Under the pieces are notes generated by a model that did not search any database, was not told where the DNA came from, and saw only the letters and a list, made by a program, of their open reading frames with translations. From Alphaproteobacteria bacterium (GTDB lineage Bacteria; Pseudomonadota; Alphaproteobacteria; Caulobacterales; Maricaulaceae): a stretch of DNA of 64,000 nucleotides. The position numbers were made by a program, and so were the translations under genes. Numbering within the stretch: position 1 is the first letter of the stretch; every line of letters begins with the position of its first letter. Positions 1-10,309 of the stretch are shown in pieces. The stretch lies in NCBI GenBank assembly GCA_024742735.1, contig JANSXV010000004.1, positions 186,001 through 250,000 on the forward strand. Reading direction: 5' to 3'.

Positions 1-1199
<1,199 letters not shown>

Positions 1200-1220
1200 G
1201 ATCTGGCAGCGGTTAGCATT

Positions 1221-1245
1221 CCCGGGTCCGCTGTGCGGACCCGGG
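1221..1245. terminator. Hairpin between convergent genes
   Basis: A perfect 11-bp stem (CCCGGGTCCGC with its complement) closes a TGT loop between the converging ettA and S41 peptidase genes. Only ATTATT follows on the plus strand and there is no real T run on either side, so it is a plausible but atypical bidirectional terminator. Confidence 0.55.
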
Positions 1246-1256
1246 ATTATTACACA

Positions 1257-2591
1257 TCACCGGTTGCGGGAGAGGCTGTTCATCAGATCCGACAATTGCT
1301 GGTCCTCTGCTCCCTGCAGCGGAATATCAGGCCTTATCGGCGCTCGCCCGGTTTCGCCGGAAGCGCGCGTGAATACATAGATCGGACTAAGCGCTGTCAG
1401 TCCCGAGTTCGGCAATATGAACGCCTGAACCTGTCCGGATTGATTGGCCGCACCTTCTGTCGGCGTGCCCGCAATTCGCGCAACATCGAAGTCCTGCGCT
1501 GTCGCTGCAAAGACGATCGCCTGCGAGTAGGTGTTGGGACCGACCAGAATGAACACATCCCCATCGAACCTGTGCTCCAGAGTCTCAACCGGCTGCACCC
1601 ATTGGGCGAAGGGTGTAGCGATGACCTGGCCGAGTTGGGAACCGGGAACCAGCGCCTGATTTTCCGGCGTAATCCGGGCGGTGACGGCGCTTATAGGCGT
1701 ATAGCGTTCGCCGGTCAGATAGCTCATCAACGTGTCTGACAGGGCGCGCGACCCGCCGCCATTGTGACGCAAGTCAATCACGACGGCATAAGGCTGACGG
1801 GCCGCGATCTCATCAAACGCATGTGCAGTGAAAGTAGCGAAGTCTTCTTCAAGCGCGCCGTCAAATGTGTTAATTTTCAACACAGCGACATCAGCCCGCC
1901 AGTCCAGAGCGAATACGGGACCGGACTGGCCCGCCTGATCGAGCTCGGGATCCAGCGTCAGTCTGCGGACCGATCCGCTCTCGTCGCGCAAGCTTACAAC
2001 ATAACTGTCTGAGCCGCCTGTCAGCGCCCAAAGCGCACCAGAAAAGCGCAGGCTGAGAACACGGCGGCGCAGGGCGTCGCTTTCGCCACGCATGCGAGGC
2101 AACAACGCTGACAGTATTTGATCAACCTGCACGCCGTTGATCTCGACGATCTGGGCCCCGGGGTCGACACGAGAGTGGCGCGACAGCCCCGCCGCCACGA
2201 ACAGGCCTTCTTCACGCACCTCGACGGGAAGAGGAAAAGCCTCGCCGCCGTCCAGACGCCAAGCTTCAAATGCACCTTCAGGATACCGCAGTCCGGCATG
2301 GGCGTCGTTGAGCATCGGGTTCAATACCGAAAGCGAAAGCCAGGCAAGGCGCTGATCATAGACACCATCCAGGCTCTCACAGACTGCTGCGGCCTCGACC
2401 CTGAACGCCTCTGGGTCCGCCGACCATGAAAGATCGGGATGAGTTGAAAGCGTCCAGCCCACCCAGGCTTCCAGATCGTCACACAGCGCCTGCGGCGTCA
2501 GGCGCGCGTCATCTGCCGACGCCGTGGGCGCTATGGAGCAACATGATACCAGCAGGCAGAGCGGCGCGATCCATGTCTTGAAGGAGAGCAT
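1257..2591 (-). CDS. S41-family (tail-specific/C-terminal processing) serine peptidase, exported
   Basis: This is a 444-residue exported peptidase. The N-terminus is a signal sequence ending in LLVSC, so it may be a lipoprotein. The S41 core lies in the C-terminal half: a VVIDLRHNGGG strand-loop, then GPNTYSQA with the probable catalytic Ser356, then a GTPTEG segment. I chose ATG 2591, which has AAGGA 11 bases upstream; ATG 2603 lacks a ribosome site, and the longer frame to 2753 runs into the divergent regulator gene. It shares a 65-bp promoter region with that MarR-type gene, so it is its likely target. Substrate unknown. Confidence 0.85.
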   Translation of the reverse strand: MLSFKTWIAPLCLLVSCCSIAPTASADDARLTPQALCDDLEAWVGWTLSTHPDLSWSADPEAFRVEAAAVCESLDGVYDQRLAWLSLSVLNPMLNDAHAGLRYPEGAFEAWRLDGGEAFPLPVEVREEGLFVAAGLSRHSRVDPGAQIVEINGVQVDQILSALLPRMRGESDALRRRVLSLRFSGALWALTGGSDSYVVSLRDESGSVRRLTLDPELDQAGQSGPVFALDWRADVAVLKINTFDGALEEDFATFTAHAFDEIAARQPYAVVIDLRHNGGGSRALSDTLMSYLTGERYTPISAVTARITPENQALVPGSQLGQVIATPFAQWVQPVETLEHRFDGDVFILVGPNTYSQAIVFAATAQDFDVARIAGTPTEGAANQSGQVQAFILPNSGLTALSPIYVFTRASGETGRAPIRPDIPLQGAEDQQLSDLMNSLSRNR

Positions 2592-2608
2592 CGTATCGAC
2601 CATCCTTG

Positions 2609-2640
2609 TTATGTTACTTGTTACGTTACCAGTGACATAA
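2609..2640. promoter_or_regulatory. Candidate MarR operator in divergent promoter
   Basis: Nine-base arms TTATGTTAC and GTGACATAA (one mismatch) flank 14 bases. Three direct GTTAC motifs (2613, 2620, 2625) lie inside. The element is the AT-richest part of the S41/MarR intergenic region and would overlap both promoters, as expected for an autoregulating MarR protein. Inferred from position and symmetry. Confidence 0.55.
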
Positions 2641-2656
2641 ATTGGGAGATCGCGCA

Positions 2657-3166
2657 ATGGATCAGGAAAGCGGGCTTTCCGCCTTCGCGCCGGCATTTCT
2701 GGGGCTCGCCAGCAATCTCCTGGTGGATCGGATTGTCGTGGAAGGCGCGACATACGCCCGGCGCACGGGCGTGTCGGCTCCGGTCAGGGCGATGTCGTCG
2801 CTCATGCTGCTGGATCAGGGCGCAATGACTGTGACAGAACTCGCCGCTGCGCTGGGAATGACGCATGCAGGAGCGATCAAGGCGTCCCGTCAGCTCATTG
2901 ATGCCGGCCTGGTCGAGCGCATGGCTGATCCAGGCGACCGTCGGCGGAAACCTCTAGGCCTCACTCGGGAGGGCCGGAAGTCGGCCGCAGAGGCGCGCCG
3001 CTTCATTGAGCTCGCAAGACACGCCTATGTAGCGCTTTTTGAGGAAATAGGCGTCGATCTGTATTCCGCAATCCAAGCCATGAACGCAGCGCTGGACCGG
3101 CAGGGCTTCGATCAACGCCTGGCCGAAGCGGCTGCGCAAATCGCGCGGACGACGCCTCAGGCATAA
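2657..3166 (+). CDS. MarR-family transcriptional regulator
   Basis: This 169-residue winged-helix regulator has its DNA-binding domain at about residues 50-120: a TVTELAAALGMTHAGAIKASRQL helix-turn-helix-like stretch (first 20 residues are the core), then a wing with DPGDRRRKPLGLT. The basic DRRRK wing tip is typical of MarR proteins. ATG 2657 is chosen because GGGAG lies 8 bases upstream; the in-frame TTG at 2642 has none. It is divergent from the S41 peptidase across an inverted repeat, suggesting local repression plus autoregulation. The ligand cannot be deduced. Confidence 0.85.
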   Translation: MDQESGLSAFAPAFLGLASNLLVDRIVVEGATYARRTGVSAPVRAMSSLMLLDQGAMTVTELAAALGMTHAGAIKASRQLIDAGLVERMADPGDRRRKPLGLTREGRKSAAEARRFIELARHAYVALFEEIGVDLYSAIQAMNAALDRQGFDQRLAEAAAQIARTTPQA

Positions 3167-3210
3167 CTTACCGCACTCAGGCCATTGACGACTTGCCCGG
3201 CAGATCGGCT

Positions 3211-3711
3211 CTACCGCCTCAGCAACGCCGCGCAGATCGCCTCCAGCCCGGCTTGATCGTCCGCGTCGAAGGCGCCGACCTGCTCGGAGTCGATGTCCAG
3301 CACGGCGGCGAGCTTTCCATCAGCATTGAAGACCGGAACCACGATCTCCGACTGGGAGCGGGCGTCGCAGGCGATGTGACCGGGGAAGGCGTGGACGTCC
3401 TCGACGAGCTGGGTCTCGCCCGACGCCGCAGCCGCGCCGCACACGCCCTTGCCGAAGGGGATGCGCAGGCAGCCGAGCGAGCCCTGATAGGGGCCGACCA
3501 CCAGCTCGTCCGGCTTGTCGGGGTCGACCACGTAGAAGCCGGTCCAGAAAAAGCGCGGCGCGAAATTCTGCACCAGGATGCAGGCGGCCGTGGCGTAGCG
3601 GGCCGTGGCGCTCGGCTCGCCCTCGATGACGGCGCTGATCTCTTTCAGAACCCTTGCATAGGCCTGCGACTTGGTCTCGCCGGGAACGGGGGCGGACTGG
3701 GGCTCGGCCAT
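3211..3711 (-). CDS. msrC: Free methionine-(R)-sulfoxide reductase (GAF-fold MsrC/fRMsr)
   Basis: This cytosolic GAF-domain enzyme of 166 residues reduces free L-methionine-(R)-sulfoxide. The family's three cysteines are all present in their usual frames: Cys81 (GSLGCLRIPFGKG), Cys91 (GVCG) and Cys115 (GHIACD), followed by the SEIVVP strand and a C-terminal LDIDS. That pattern separates fRMsr from regulatory GAF proteins. ATG 3711 has AAGGAG 7 bases upstream; the longer open frame to 4380 is antisense to the peptidase gene. It is a single gene, divergent from dcp, and one of several oxidative-damage functions in the window. Confidence 0.93.
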   Translation of the reverse strand: MAEPQSAPVPGETKSQAYARVLKEISAVIEGEPSATARYATAACILVQNFAPRFFWTGFYVVDPDKPDELVVGPYQGSLGCLRIPFGKGVCGAAAASGETQLVEDVHAFPGHIACDARSQSEIVVPVFNADGKLAAVLDIDSEQVGAFDADDQAGLEAICAALLRR

Positions 3712-3808
3712 GGCGGATCTCCTTGAACGGCGGGACTTCAGCGGTAATATCCCAAACGTAATTGTATAACGATCCCGTGCGATGTCCGCCGGGCCGAATG
3801 GAGCTGAT

Positions 3809-6010
3809 ATGTCCCCGCACCTGTCCCTGTCCACCGCCGCTGCTGTTCTGTTGATCGCCGCCTGCGCCCCCGCCGCCCAGGACGGCCAGCCTGACGACGC
3901 CCAGACCGTCACGGAACAGAGCACCGAGCAGACCGCAGAACAGACCGCCGGAACCGCCGCGCCGTCAGAGCAGACCAACCCGCTGCTGGCGGCCTGGGAC
4001 ACGCCGCTGGGCGCCCCGCCCTTCGGCGAGATCGAGCCGGCGCACTTCATCCCGGCCTTCGAAGCGGCCATGGCCAGCCACAACGCAGAGATCGAGGCCA
4101 TCGCGTCCAACGACGCCGCGCCGACCTTCCAGAATACGCTGCTGGCCATGGAGACCTCCGGCGCGGACCTTGGCCGCATCCGGCGGGTGTTCGGCAATCT
4201 GACCAGCTCGGCCAGCAATGACGAACTGCGCGCCATCCAGCGCGAAATGAGCCCGCGCCTGGCCGCCCACACCGCCGCGATCAATCTCAACGAAGACCTC
4301 TTCGCGCGGGTCGATGCGCTGTTCCAGCAGCGCGAGGCGCTCAACCTGACCGCCCAGCAGCAGCGCCTTCTGGAGACCACCCATCAGGACTTCGTGCGCG
4401 CCGGCGCCCAGCTGGAGGGCGAGGATCGCGCCCGCTTCGCCGAGATCCGGTCCCGCCTGGCCGGCCTCTACACCCAGTTCTCCCAGAATGAGCAGGGCGA
4501 CCGGGAAGCCTGGACTCTGGCGCTGGACGCCGAGGACCTGGAAGGACTGCCGGGCTATGTGGTGTCGGCGGCGGCCGGCGCGGCGGCGGACCGGGACATG
4601 GACGGCCATGTGGTCACGCTGGCGCGCTCCAGCGTCGAGCCCTTCCTGCAGACCTCTCCGGACCGGGCGCTGCGCGAGGAAGCCTGGCGCGCCTGGATGA
4701 GCCGGGGTGACAACGACAACGCCAACAATAACCACGACACGATCCGCGAGATCCTCGCCCTGCGCCTGGAGCAGGCCAATCTGCTGGGCTACGAGACGTT
4801 CGCCCACTACCGCACCGGCGGAACCATGGCGGGAACGCCCGAAGCGGCCATCGGCCTGATGGAGCAGGTCTGGTGGCCCGCGCGCGACCGAGCCCTGGAG
4901 GAGCAGGCCGACATCGAGGCGCGCATCGCCGCAGCCGGTCTGGACCACGAGGTCATGCCCTGGGACTGGCGCTACTATACCGAGCAGGTCCGCGCCGAGC
5001 GCTACGACCTCGATCCGTCCGAGGTGAAGGCCTATCTCCAGCTCGACAACATGATCGAGGCCCAGTTCTATGTCGCCGAGCGCCTGTTCGGTGTGCGCTT
5101 CACCGAGCGCTTCGACATTCCCACCTATCACCCCGACGTGCGCGTGTGGGAGATGACCGGCGCCGACGGCGAGGTGGCGGGGCTGTTCTATGGCGATTAC
5201 TTCGCCCGGCCCGGCAAGCGCGGCGGCGCCTGGATGTCCAGCTTCCGCGTCCAGGACGGCGTGAACGGGGACATCCCGATCATCGTGAACAACTGCAATT
5301 ACAACAAGCCGGCCGAAGGCGAGCCCGCGCTCCTGTCCTTCACCGACGCCAGCACGCTGTTCCACGAGTTCGGCCACGCCCTGCACGGCCTTCTGTCGGA
5401 CACCGAGTTCCCCAGCCTTGCGGGCACGTCGGTGGACCGCGACTTCGTGGAGTTCCCCGCCCAGATCTATGAGCACTGGCTGGAGCAGCCTGAAGTGCTG
5501 GAGCGCTTCGCTCTGCACCATGAGAGCGGCGAGCCCATGCCGATGGAGCTGCTGGAGCGGGTGCTGGAAGCCCAGACCTTTAATGAAGGCTTCGCCACCG
5601 TGGAGTTCCTGAACTCCGGCTTCGTGGACATGGCCTATCACCTCAACACGAACCCGGGCGAGATCGACATCGCGACCTTCGAGCAGGACGTGCTGGCCAG
5701 CCGCGACAATCTGGAGGCCATCCCCATGCGTCACCGCTCGCCGCACTTCCTGCACACTTTTGCGGGCGAGGGGTATTCCTCGGGCTATTACAGCTATCTG
5801 TGGGCTGGCGTGCTGGACAATGACGGCTTCGCCGCCTTCGAAGAGGCCGGAAACATCTTCGATCCGGAGCTGGCGCAGAAGCTATTGGACAGCGTGTTCT
5901 CCGCCGGGGATTCCATCCCGGCCATGGACGCCTATGTTGGCTTCCGCGGCCGTGAGCCGGAAGTCGAGGCGCTCCTGCGCAACCGCGGCTTCATCGAGGC
6001 TGAAGGGTAA
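3809..6010 (+). CDS. dcp: M3 family peptidyl-dipeptidase (Dcp-like), predicted lipoprotein
   Basis: This 733-residue zinc metallopeptidase closely resembles Dcp, which removes C-terminal dipeptides from oligopeptides. The zinc motif HEFGH starts at His519, in the LFHEFGHALHGL context. The DVRVWEM, FYGDYFARPGKRGGAWM and late GYSSGYYSYLW segments are also Dcp hallmarks. The N-terminus has a lipobox (LIAAC, Cys19) followed by a Gln/Glu/Thr-rich linker, so it should be anchored in the envelope, unlike cytosolic E. coli Dcp. ATG 3809 is chosen over 3782 because GGAG sits 5 bases upstream. A terminator follows. Confidence 0.93.
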   Translation: MSPHLSLSTAAAVLLIAACAPAAQDGQPDDAQTVTEQSTEQTAEQTAGTAAPSEQTNPLLAAWDTPLGAPPFGEIEPAHFIPAFEAAMASHNAEIEAIASNDAAPTFQNTLLAMETSGADLGRIRRVFGNLTSSASNDELRAIQREMSPRLAAHTAAINLNEDLFARVDALFQQREALNLTAQQQRLLETTHQDFVRAGAQLEGEDRARFAEIRSRLAGLYTQFSQNEQGDREAWTLALDAEDLEGLPGYVVSAAAGAAADRDMDGHVVTLARSSVEPFLQTSPDRALREEAWRAWMSRGDNDNANNNHDTIREILALRLEQANLLGYETFAHYRTGGTMAGTPEAAIGLMEQVWWPARDRALEEQADIEARIAAAGLDHEVMPWDWRYYTEQVRAERYDLDPSEVKAYLQLDNMIEAQFYVAERLFGVRFTERFDIPTYHPDVRVWEMTGADGEVAGLFYGDYFARPGKRGGAWMSSFRVQDGVNGDIPIIVNNCNYNKPAEGEPALLSFTDASTLFHEFGHALHGLLSDTEFPSLAGTSVDRDFVEFPAQIYEHWLEQPEVLERFALHHESGEPMPMELLERVLEAQTFNEGFATVEFLNSGFVDMAYHLNTNPGEIDIATFEQDVLASRDNLEAIPMRHRSPHFLHTFAGEGYSSGYYSYLWAGVLDNDGFAAFEEAGNIFDPELAQKLLDSVFSAGDSIPAMDAYVGFRGREPEVEALLRNRGFIEAEG

Positions 6011-6062
6011 GTCTCTCCGTTCCGTGATCGCGGCTCACGGGCCTGCGATGGGATGTGTAATG

Positions 6063-6111
6063 CGCCGGGCGTGGAGCCGAGGCATAGCCTTGTCCTGCGC
6101 CCGGCGTTTTT
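6063..6111 (+). terminator. Intrinsic terminator after dcp
   Basis: CGCCGGGCG (6063-6071) pairs with CGCCCGGCG (6098-6106) and is followed by TTTTT. The loop is long (26 bases) but the stem is GC-only. It ends the dcp transcript before the YHS gene. Confidence 0.75.
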
Positions 6112-6143
6112 GTGTCGGGCCCTTCGAACAAGGACCTGACGCC

Positions 6144-6608
6144 ATGAAACTCACCCTCCTGGCCCTGGCCGCCGCGCTGAGCGTGACGGGCGCGACCGCC
6201 CTGCCCGCCGCCGCACAGGCCGCCGATGACCTCATCTATACCGGCCTGTTCTCCAACACCGCCGTGGGCGGATACGACACCGTCTCCTACCACACCGCCG
6301 GCGAGCCCGTGCGGGGGTCGCGCGACTTCACCACCGAGTGGAACGGCGCCACCTGGCGCTTTGCGAGCCAGGACAATCTCGAGCTCTTCCTCGCCGACCC
6401 TGAGGCCTACGCGCCGCAATATGGCGGCTACTGCGCCTGGGCCATGGCTGAAGGCTATACGGCCAAGGGGGACCCCAACTTCTGGGCCATCGTGGACGGC
6501 CGGCTGTACCTGAACTTCAATCAGGAGATTCAGGACCGGTGGGAGACAGACATTCCCGGCTTCATCTCGGCGGCGGACGCCAACTATCCCGCCATCCTGA
6601 ACGACTGA
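6144..6608 (+). CDS. Exported YHS-domain protein
   Basis: This protein of 154 residues has a Sec signal peptide of about 26 residues ending in AAAQA. Its YHS-type domain covers about residues 35-120. Recognisable segments are GGYDTVSYH, the 'GSRDFTTEWNGATWRFAS' region and YGGYCAWAMAEG with a single cysteine, which matches exported YHS proteins often linked to metal handling. AAGGA lies about 9 bases before the ATG. The next gene encodes a four-helix membrane protein 24 bases downstream, so the two are probably co-transcribed. Metal binding is inferred from the family; no direct evidence of the metal. Confidence 0.85.
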   Translation: MKLTLLALAAALSVTGATALPAAAQAADDLIYTGLFSNTAVGGYDTVSYHTAGEPVRGSRDFTTEWNGATWRFASQDNLELFLADPEAYAPQYGGYCAWAMAEGYTAKGDPNFWAIVDGRLYLNFNQEIQDRWETDIPGFISAADANYPAILND

Positions 6609-6632
6609 CCTGGCCGGAGATCGGACCTGACC

Positions 6633-7121
6633 ATGATCGACAAGATCCGCCTCGCCGCGGCCTACGCCGCCGGCGCCTTCACCGCCGCCATCTTCCTGGA
6701 TTCGCTGCGCTTCAAGTTCACCGGCCATCCAACGCCGGAGCATATCTTCACAACGCTCGCCGACTGGTCGGGGATCGGCCTGTTCTACCCGGCCGGTCCC
6801 TGGATCATCGGGCTCGCCGAGCTGGCCTCCGCCCTGCTGATCCTGATCCTGCCTCTGGCTGCGCGCTTCATGGGTCTGGGCCGGCTTTCAGCGCTTTCAC
6901 AGAGCGCGGGCGCCCTGATCGGCCTTGGCGTCATGACCGGCGCGATCGGGTTTCACCTGTTCACGCCGCTCGGGATCGAAACGCCTGTTGAGTGGGAGAA
7001 TGGCGAGATCCTGGCGTCGAGCCCGGCCCTGTTCATCGCCGCCTGCGTTACCTGGGGATGCTGCGCGCTGATCCTGGTTCTGCGCGGCCGTGACGCGCTC
7101 GCCGCCGTCAAAGGCCCCTGA
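6633..7121 (+). CDS. DoxX-like integral membrane protein
   Basis: This protein of 162 residues has four hydrophobic segments (about residues 8-25, 55-78, 92-112 and 128-148). The arrangement, with a short FKFTGHPTPEHIF loop after helix 1, resembles small DoxX/DUF-type membrane proteins. It follows the YHS gene by 24 bases, and such pairing suggests a shared envelope redox or metal role (inference). The ribosome site is weak: GGAG is 13 bases upstream. No catalytic motif is visible and the specific function is unknown. Confidence 0.75.
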   Translation: MIDKIRLAAAYAAGAFTAAIFLDSLRFKFTGHPTPEHIFTTLADWSGIGLFYPAGPWIIGLAELASALLILILPLAARFMGLGRLSALSQSAGALIGLGVMTGAIGFHLFTPLGIETPVEWENGEILASSPALFIAACVTWGCCALILVLRGRDALAAVKGP

Positions 7122-7258
7122 TGAGCCTCGGCGAAACCGGACATAGGCGCGCAGGCGCAGCCCTACGGTTGATCGGCGCGGCTCAGCATGCTCGGCTGTC
7201 GGGCCTGTACGCGTCGATCCCGGCGCGGCCCGACTGACTGAACCGAAGAGGAACCGCC

Positions 7259-7477
7259 ATGCCGAGCCATGCCGAAGTCGCCGCCAAACTGCTGCGTGAC
7301 GCCGCTGGATTTTTCCAGACCGTCGGGGAGCAGAACCCGTCCCTGAAAGCGCAGATGGACGAGAACGCCAACGTCTTCACCCAGGTCGCAGGCCTGGTTG
7401 AGTCCGATCCGACCGGCGAGCTTCAGACCGGAGAAGCGCCCGCCGGCGGGGACGACAGCGGCGGCGGCGCAGCCTGA
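7259..7477 (+). CDS. Small conserved-looking acidic protein, unknown function
   Basis: This is a 72-residue protein with no signal peptide or membrane segment. Residues 1-50 look like amphipathic helices (AEVAAKLLRDAAGFFQTVGE); the tail is Gly/Asp-rich and disordered (GGDDSGGGAA). GAGG lies 8 bases before the ATG and a very strong terminator follows the stop, so it is a well-delimited single gene rather than a chance frame. I do not recognise the family. Confidence 0.75.
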   Translation: MPSHAEVAAKLLRDAAGFFQTVGEQNPSLKAQMDENANVFTQVAGLVESDPTGELQTGEAPAGGDDSGGGAA

Positions 7478-7502
7478 CCGCCCCGGGCATCGCTGAAAAG
7501 CA

Positions 7503-7541
7503 AACCGCCCCCGCCGGGCTCCGGCGGGGGCGGTTCTTTTT
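7503..7541. terminator. Strong bidirectional intrinsic terminator
   Basis: A perfect 15-bp stem (7503-7517 with 7521-7535) has a GCT loop and is followed by CTTTTT on the plus strand. On the minus strand it is followed by TTTGCTTTT, so it can end both the small acidic gene and the converging zinc protease gene. Confidence 0.9.
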
Positions 7542-7562
7542 GAGCCTGACGGCCAGCCGACC

Positions 7563-10136
7563 CTAGAGGTCAGCCGCCCGGATCAGGGCGCGCAGGTGGG
7601 CGCGGTGCGCCCGGGCCTCACGCGAGCCCATCAGGTCCGGGATCCATTCAGCGCCCAGCCAGCCCTTCACATCATTGATGGAAGCCAGCGCGGCGGAGCG
7701 GGCCACCGGCGGATAGCTGCCGGTGTCGCCGACGATCCCGATGAGAGCCTGCAGGTAGGCCACCTGCAGGTTCTGGCGGTAGGTGTTCGGCTCGCCGCGG
7801 ATGTCGTCCTCGAACATGATGGCGGTCAGATCGCCCATGTATTCGGCCACCGGATAGTCCCCGCCATAACGCGCGGTGTCGGTCATGCGATCGAGCACGT
7901 TGGGGTGGGTCAGGTGAGCCAGGATCGCCTGCTGCTGGGCGAACGCCCGGGCGTGCAGGCCGGGATCCTCGTCATTGCCGAAGTGATTGAACAGACGGCG
8001 CTGACGCTGCAGCTGATCGGCATAGGCCTCTTCGATGGTGAAGGCGTCGGCGCCGAACACGGCCTGCTCCAGCACGGCCAGAGCCTGCTCCTGCTTTTCA
8101 CGGGGAACCGGGATGAACGGCGTCTGGGCGCCCTCCTGGCCGACTTCCGCGCGGTTGTTGTAGATCCCGCCGATATGGCGCGAGGCCACATTCGCCGCGC
8201 CGAAGCGCTGGCCGGACAGGATCAGGTAGCTGGTGAGCAGCGGTTGGTAGCTCTCACCCTCCCGGACGAAACGCTCCGGCAGGGTTTCGAGCGACTCGTT
8301 GATCAGCGCGACACGTCCTTCCGCCCAGCTCACCGGATCGGAAGACAGGTCGTTGATCATCACGCGCGGGTCAATGTGACGGCCCGGCGTCCGCAGATCG
8401 TCGGCGTCATTGCCGAGGAAGTGCTGGGTCTCGGTCGACCGGGCCAGGATCGCCGGCAGCGCGTCCTCTTCCGGCGTGTAGCCATACTGGATCGCCCAGA
8501 TGTCATACGGCCCGGGAACTTCCTGGGAGTACTGGACTTCCTCGGTCAGGTCCGCCGGCAGGTTGATCGCCGGATAGTCCATGATCGAGTTGGTCACGGT
8601 CTCGCCCGAGGCCAGATCGTCAAGGCTGACGCCCGAGCTTGCGCCCATATTGTGCATCAGGCCCAGCGTGTGGCCGATCTCGTGGATGATCAGATAGTGC
8701 AGCGACTGGCGCACGATCTCGCTCTGCGCATCTTCCGTGGCGCCGGCGGCCTGCATCATGGCGAGCGCGCCCTGCGTCTCCATCTGCAGGTGCTCGGCGA
8801 AGTTACACATGGCGCCGTGCTCGTGCTCGAGCGGGAAGGCGGCTTCGCCGGTCATCTCCTCCAGCATGTCGGCGGGCAGCCACGGGGACAGGCCGGCGAC
8901 GTCGAACAGCTCGGTGTAGCGGATGCGGTTCGTCAGGAAGACGTATTCCAGCATGATGTCCGCGCCGATGATCTCGCCGGTGCGGGGGTTGGTGAAGCTG
9001 GGGCCATATCCACCAAAGGGTGGCGTGGGCGAAGACGTCCAGCGCAGCACGTTGTAGCGGATGTCGCCCGCATCCCAGTCCGCATCGTCGGGCTGCTGGC
9101 GCACTTCAATCGCGTTGGAGAAGCCCGCGGCCTCGAACGCGATGTTCCAGGTCAGCGCGGCTTCACGGATGGTGTCGCGATACTCGACCGGCGTGGTGTT
9201 CTCGATCCACCACACGATGGGTTCGACCGGATCGGAAACCTCTGCGTCCGGATCCTGCTTGACCAGGCGCCAGCGCTCGATCAGGTCGTCGTAAGGGGTG
9301 ACGGACGGATCGGTCAGATTGGTGATCTGCTGGCCGAAATAGCCCACGCGGAAATCGTCCGCGCGCGGCGTGTAGCCGTCATCGGGCATCTGCACGAAGG
9401 TATGCTGGACCTGCACCGCGACGGCGCGCGCGTCCGTGATTTCCGGGCCGCCGAAATTGCGCGGCGTGCCGTTATGGAAGACATACTCAACCAGGAAGTC
9501 GGTATTTTCCGGATAGGCGCGCATGTCCACGACACGCGTCATGCTTGATTCCAGCCGGCCCATGTTGAACGCGGCCGCCGCAGCCGGCCCCTGAGGACCG
9601 GTTGGCTTGATCTGGTGCAGATCCTCACCGGTCAGCACCGAGCCGATCTCGATCAGATAACGATCGTCGTTCTCGCCCTCGCCTTCGGTCTCCGCCTCAA
9701 TGGACAGGCTCGCCAGAGGGGCCCGGGTGATGTTGGCGTCAGAGGCGCGCGACAGGGCGTTGTCTTCATCGAAGGAGAAGCTGGTGTTCTCCTCGGCGAT
9801 CTCGATGTCGCCATAGCGCTTGTTGAAGGTCAGGACCGTGTTGGACTCGCGGAACTGGCCGCGGAACAGGCCGACGCGCGGCGCGCCGTTTTCGGCGTAG
9901 GTGAAGTAGATGAACTCCTCACCCAGCTGATCCTCGCGGATCTCCATGTAGAGATCGCCGTCCTCAGGATCGCGATAGAGGGTGAACAGCCCCTCCATGA
10001 CCTCGAAGTCTTCAACAAAGCTCTCGATGGAATTGTCGTCTTCGTCGTCCTCGTCGTCTTCCTGCGCCAGCGCAGGCGCGCTGACGAAGGTCGCGGCGAG
10101 CGCGGCGGCCAACCACCGGCTGGTGTATCGCACCAT
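7563..10136 (-). CDS. Large exported zinc metalloprotease (DUF5117/DUF5118-type, metzincin-like)
   Basis: This protein of 857 residues has a signal peptide (cleavage near APALA-Q25) followed by a run of Asp/Glu. The long N-terminal beta-rich region matches the DUF5118/DUF5117 architecture. The catalytic motif is HEIGHTLGLMHN starting at His485, the extended metzincin form HExxHxxGxxH, with a SIMDYP Met-turn further on. It probably acts in the periplasm or outside the cell. ATG 10136 is chosen because GGGGAG lies 8 bases upstream; the frame to 10160 has no ribosome site. It is a monocistronic gene ending at a bidirectional terminator. Substrate unknown. Confidence 0.88.
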   Translation of the reverse strand: MVRYTSRWLAAALAATFVSAPALAQEDDEDDEDDNSIESFVEDFEVMEGLFTLYRDPEDGDLYMEIREDQLGEEFIYFTYAENGAPRVGLFRGQFRESNTVLTFNKRYGDIEIAEENTSFSFDEDNALSRASDANITRAPLASLSIEAETEGEGENDDRYLIEIGSVLTGEDLHQIKPTGPQGPAAAAAFNMGRLESSMTRVVDMRAYPENTDFLVEYVFHNGTPRNFGGPEITDARAVAVQVQHTFVQMPDDGYTPRADDFRVGYFGQQITNLTDPSVTPYDDLIERWRLVKQDPDAEVSDPVEPIVWWIENTTPVEYRDTIREAALTWNIAFEAAGFSNAIEVRQQPDDADWDAGDIRYNVLRWTSSPTPPFGGYGPSFTNPRTGEIIGADIMLEYVFLTNRIRYTELFDVAGLSPWLPADMLEEMTGEAAFPLEHEHGAMCNFAEHLQMETQGALAMMQAAGATEDAQSEIVRQSLHYLIIHEIGHTLGLMHNMGASSGVSLDDLASGETVTNSIMDYPAINLPADLTEEVQYSQEVPGPYDIWAIQYGYTPEEDALPAILARSTETQHFLGNDADDLRTPGRHIDPRVMINDLSSDPVSWAEGRVALINESLETLPERFVREGESYQPLLTSYLILSGQRFGAANVASRHIGGIYNNRAEVGQEGAQTPFIPVPREKQEQALAVLEQAVFGADAFTIEEAYADQLQRQRRLFNHFGNDEDPGLHARAFAQQQAILAHLTHPNVLDRMTDTARYGGDYPVAEYMGDLTAIMFEDDIRGEPNTYRQNLQVAYLQALIGIVGDTGSYPPVARSAALASINDVKGWLGAEWIPDLMGSREARAHRAHLRALIRAADL

Positions 10137-10309
10137 GGAAATCTCCCCTCCCAGGTTCAAGACGCAGAAACTAGGCCCTAACAGCCCGATGGGCCAACCT
10201 TCAGCGGGTTAAGAATTGGATAGAATTGAAGCCTGATGCAGGAATTCCACAGCTGCAAGCCCTGCGGGGACTCGCCGGGCGCGGATTACGTTCCTATTAT
10301 GTTCTACTC

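Noticed and set aside
3965-5755. Long open frame (596 codons) antisense to dcp
   Set aside because: Composition is rich in Gly, Val, His and Arg with no family motif. It mirrors the dcp codons, as expected in GC-rich DNA. dcp has clear catalytic motifs.
7596-9548. Long open frame (650 codons) antisense to the zinc protease
   Set aside because: It is a GC shadow; the protease strand has signal peptide and HExxH motif.
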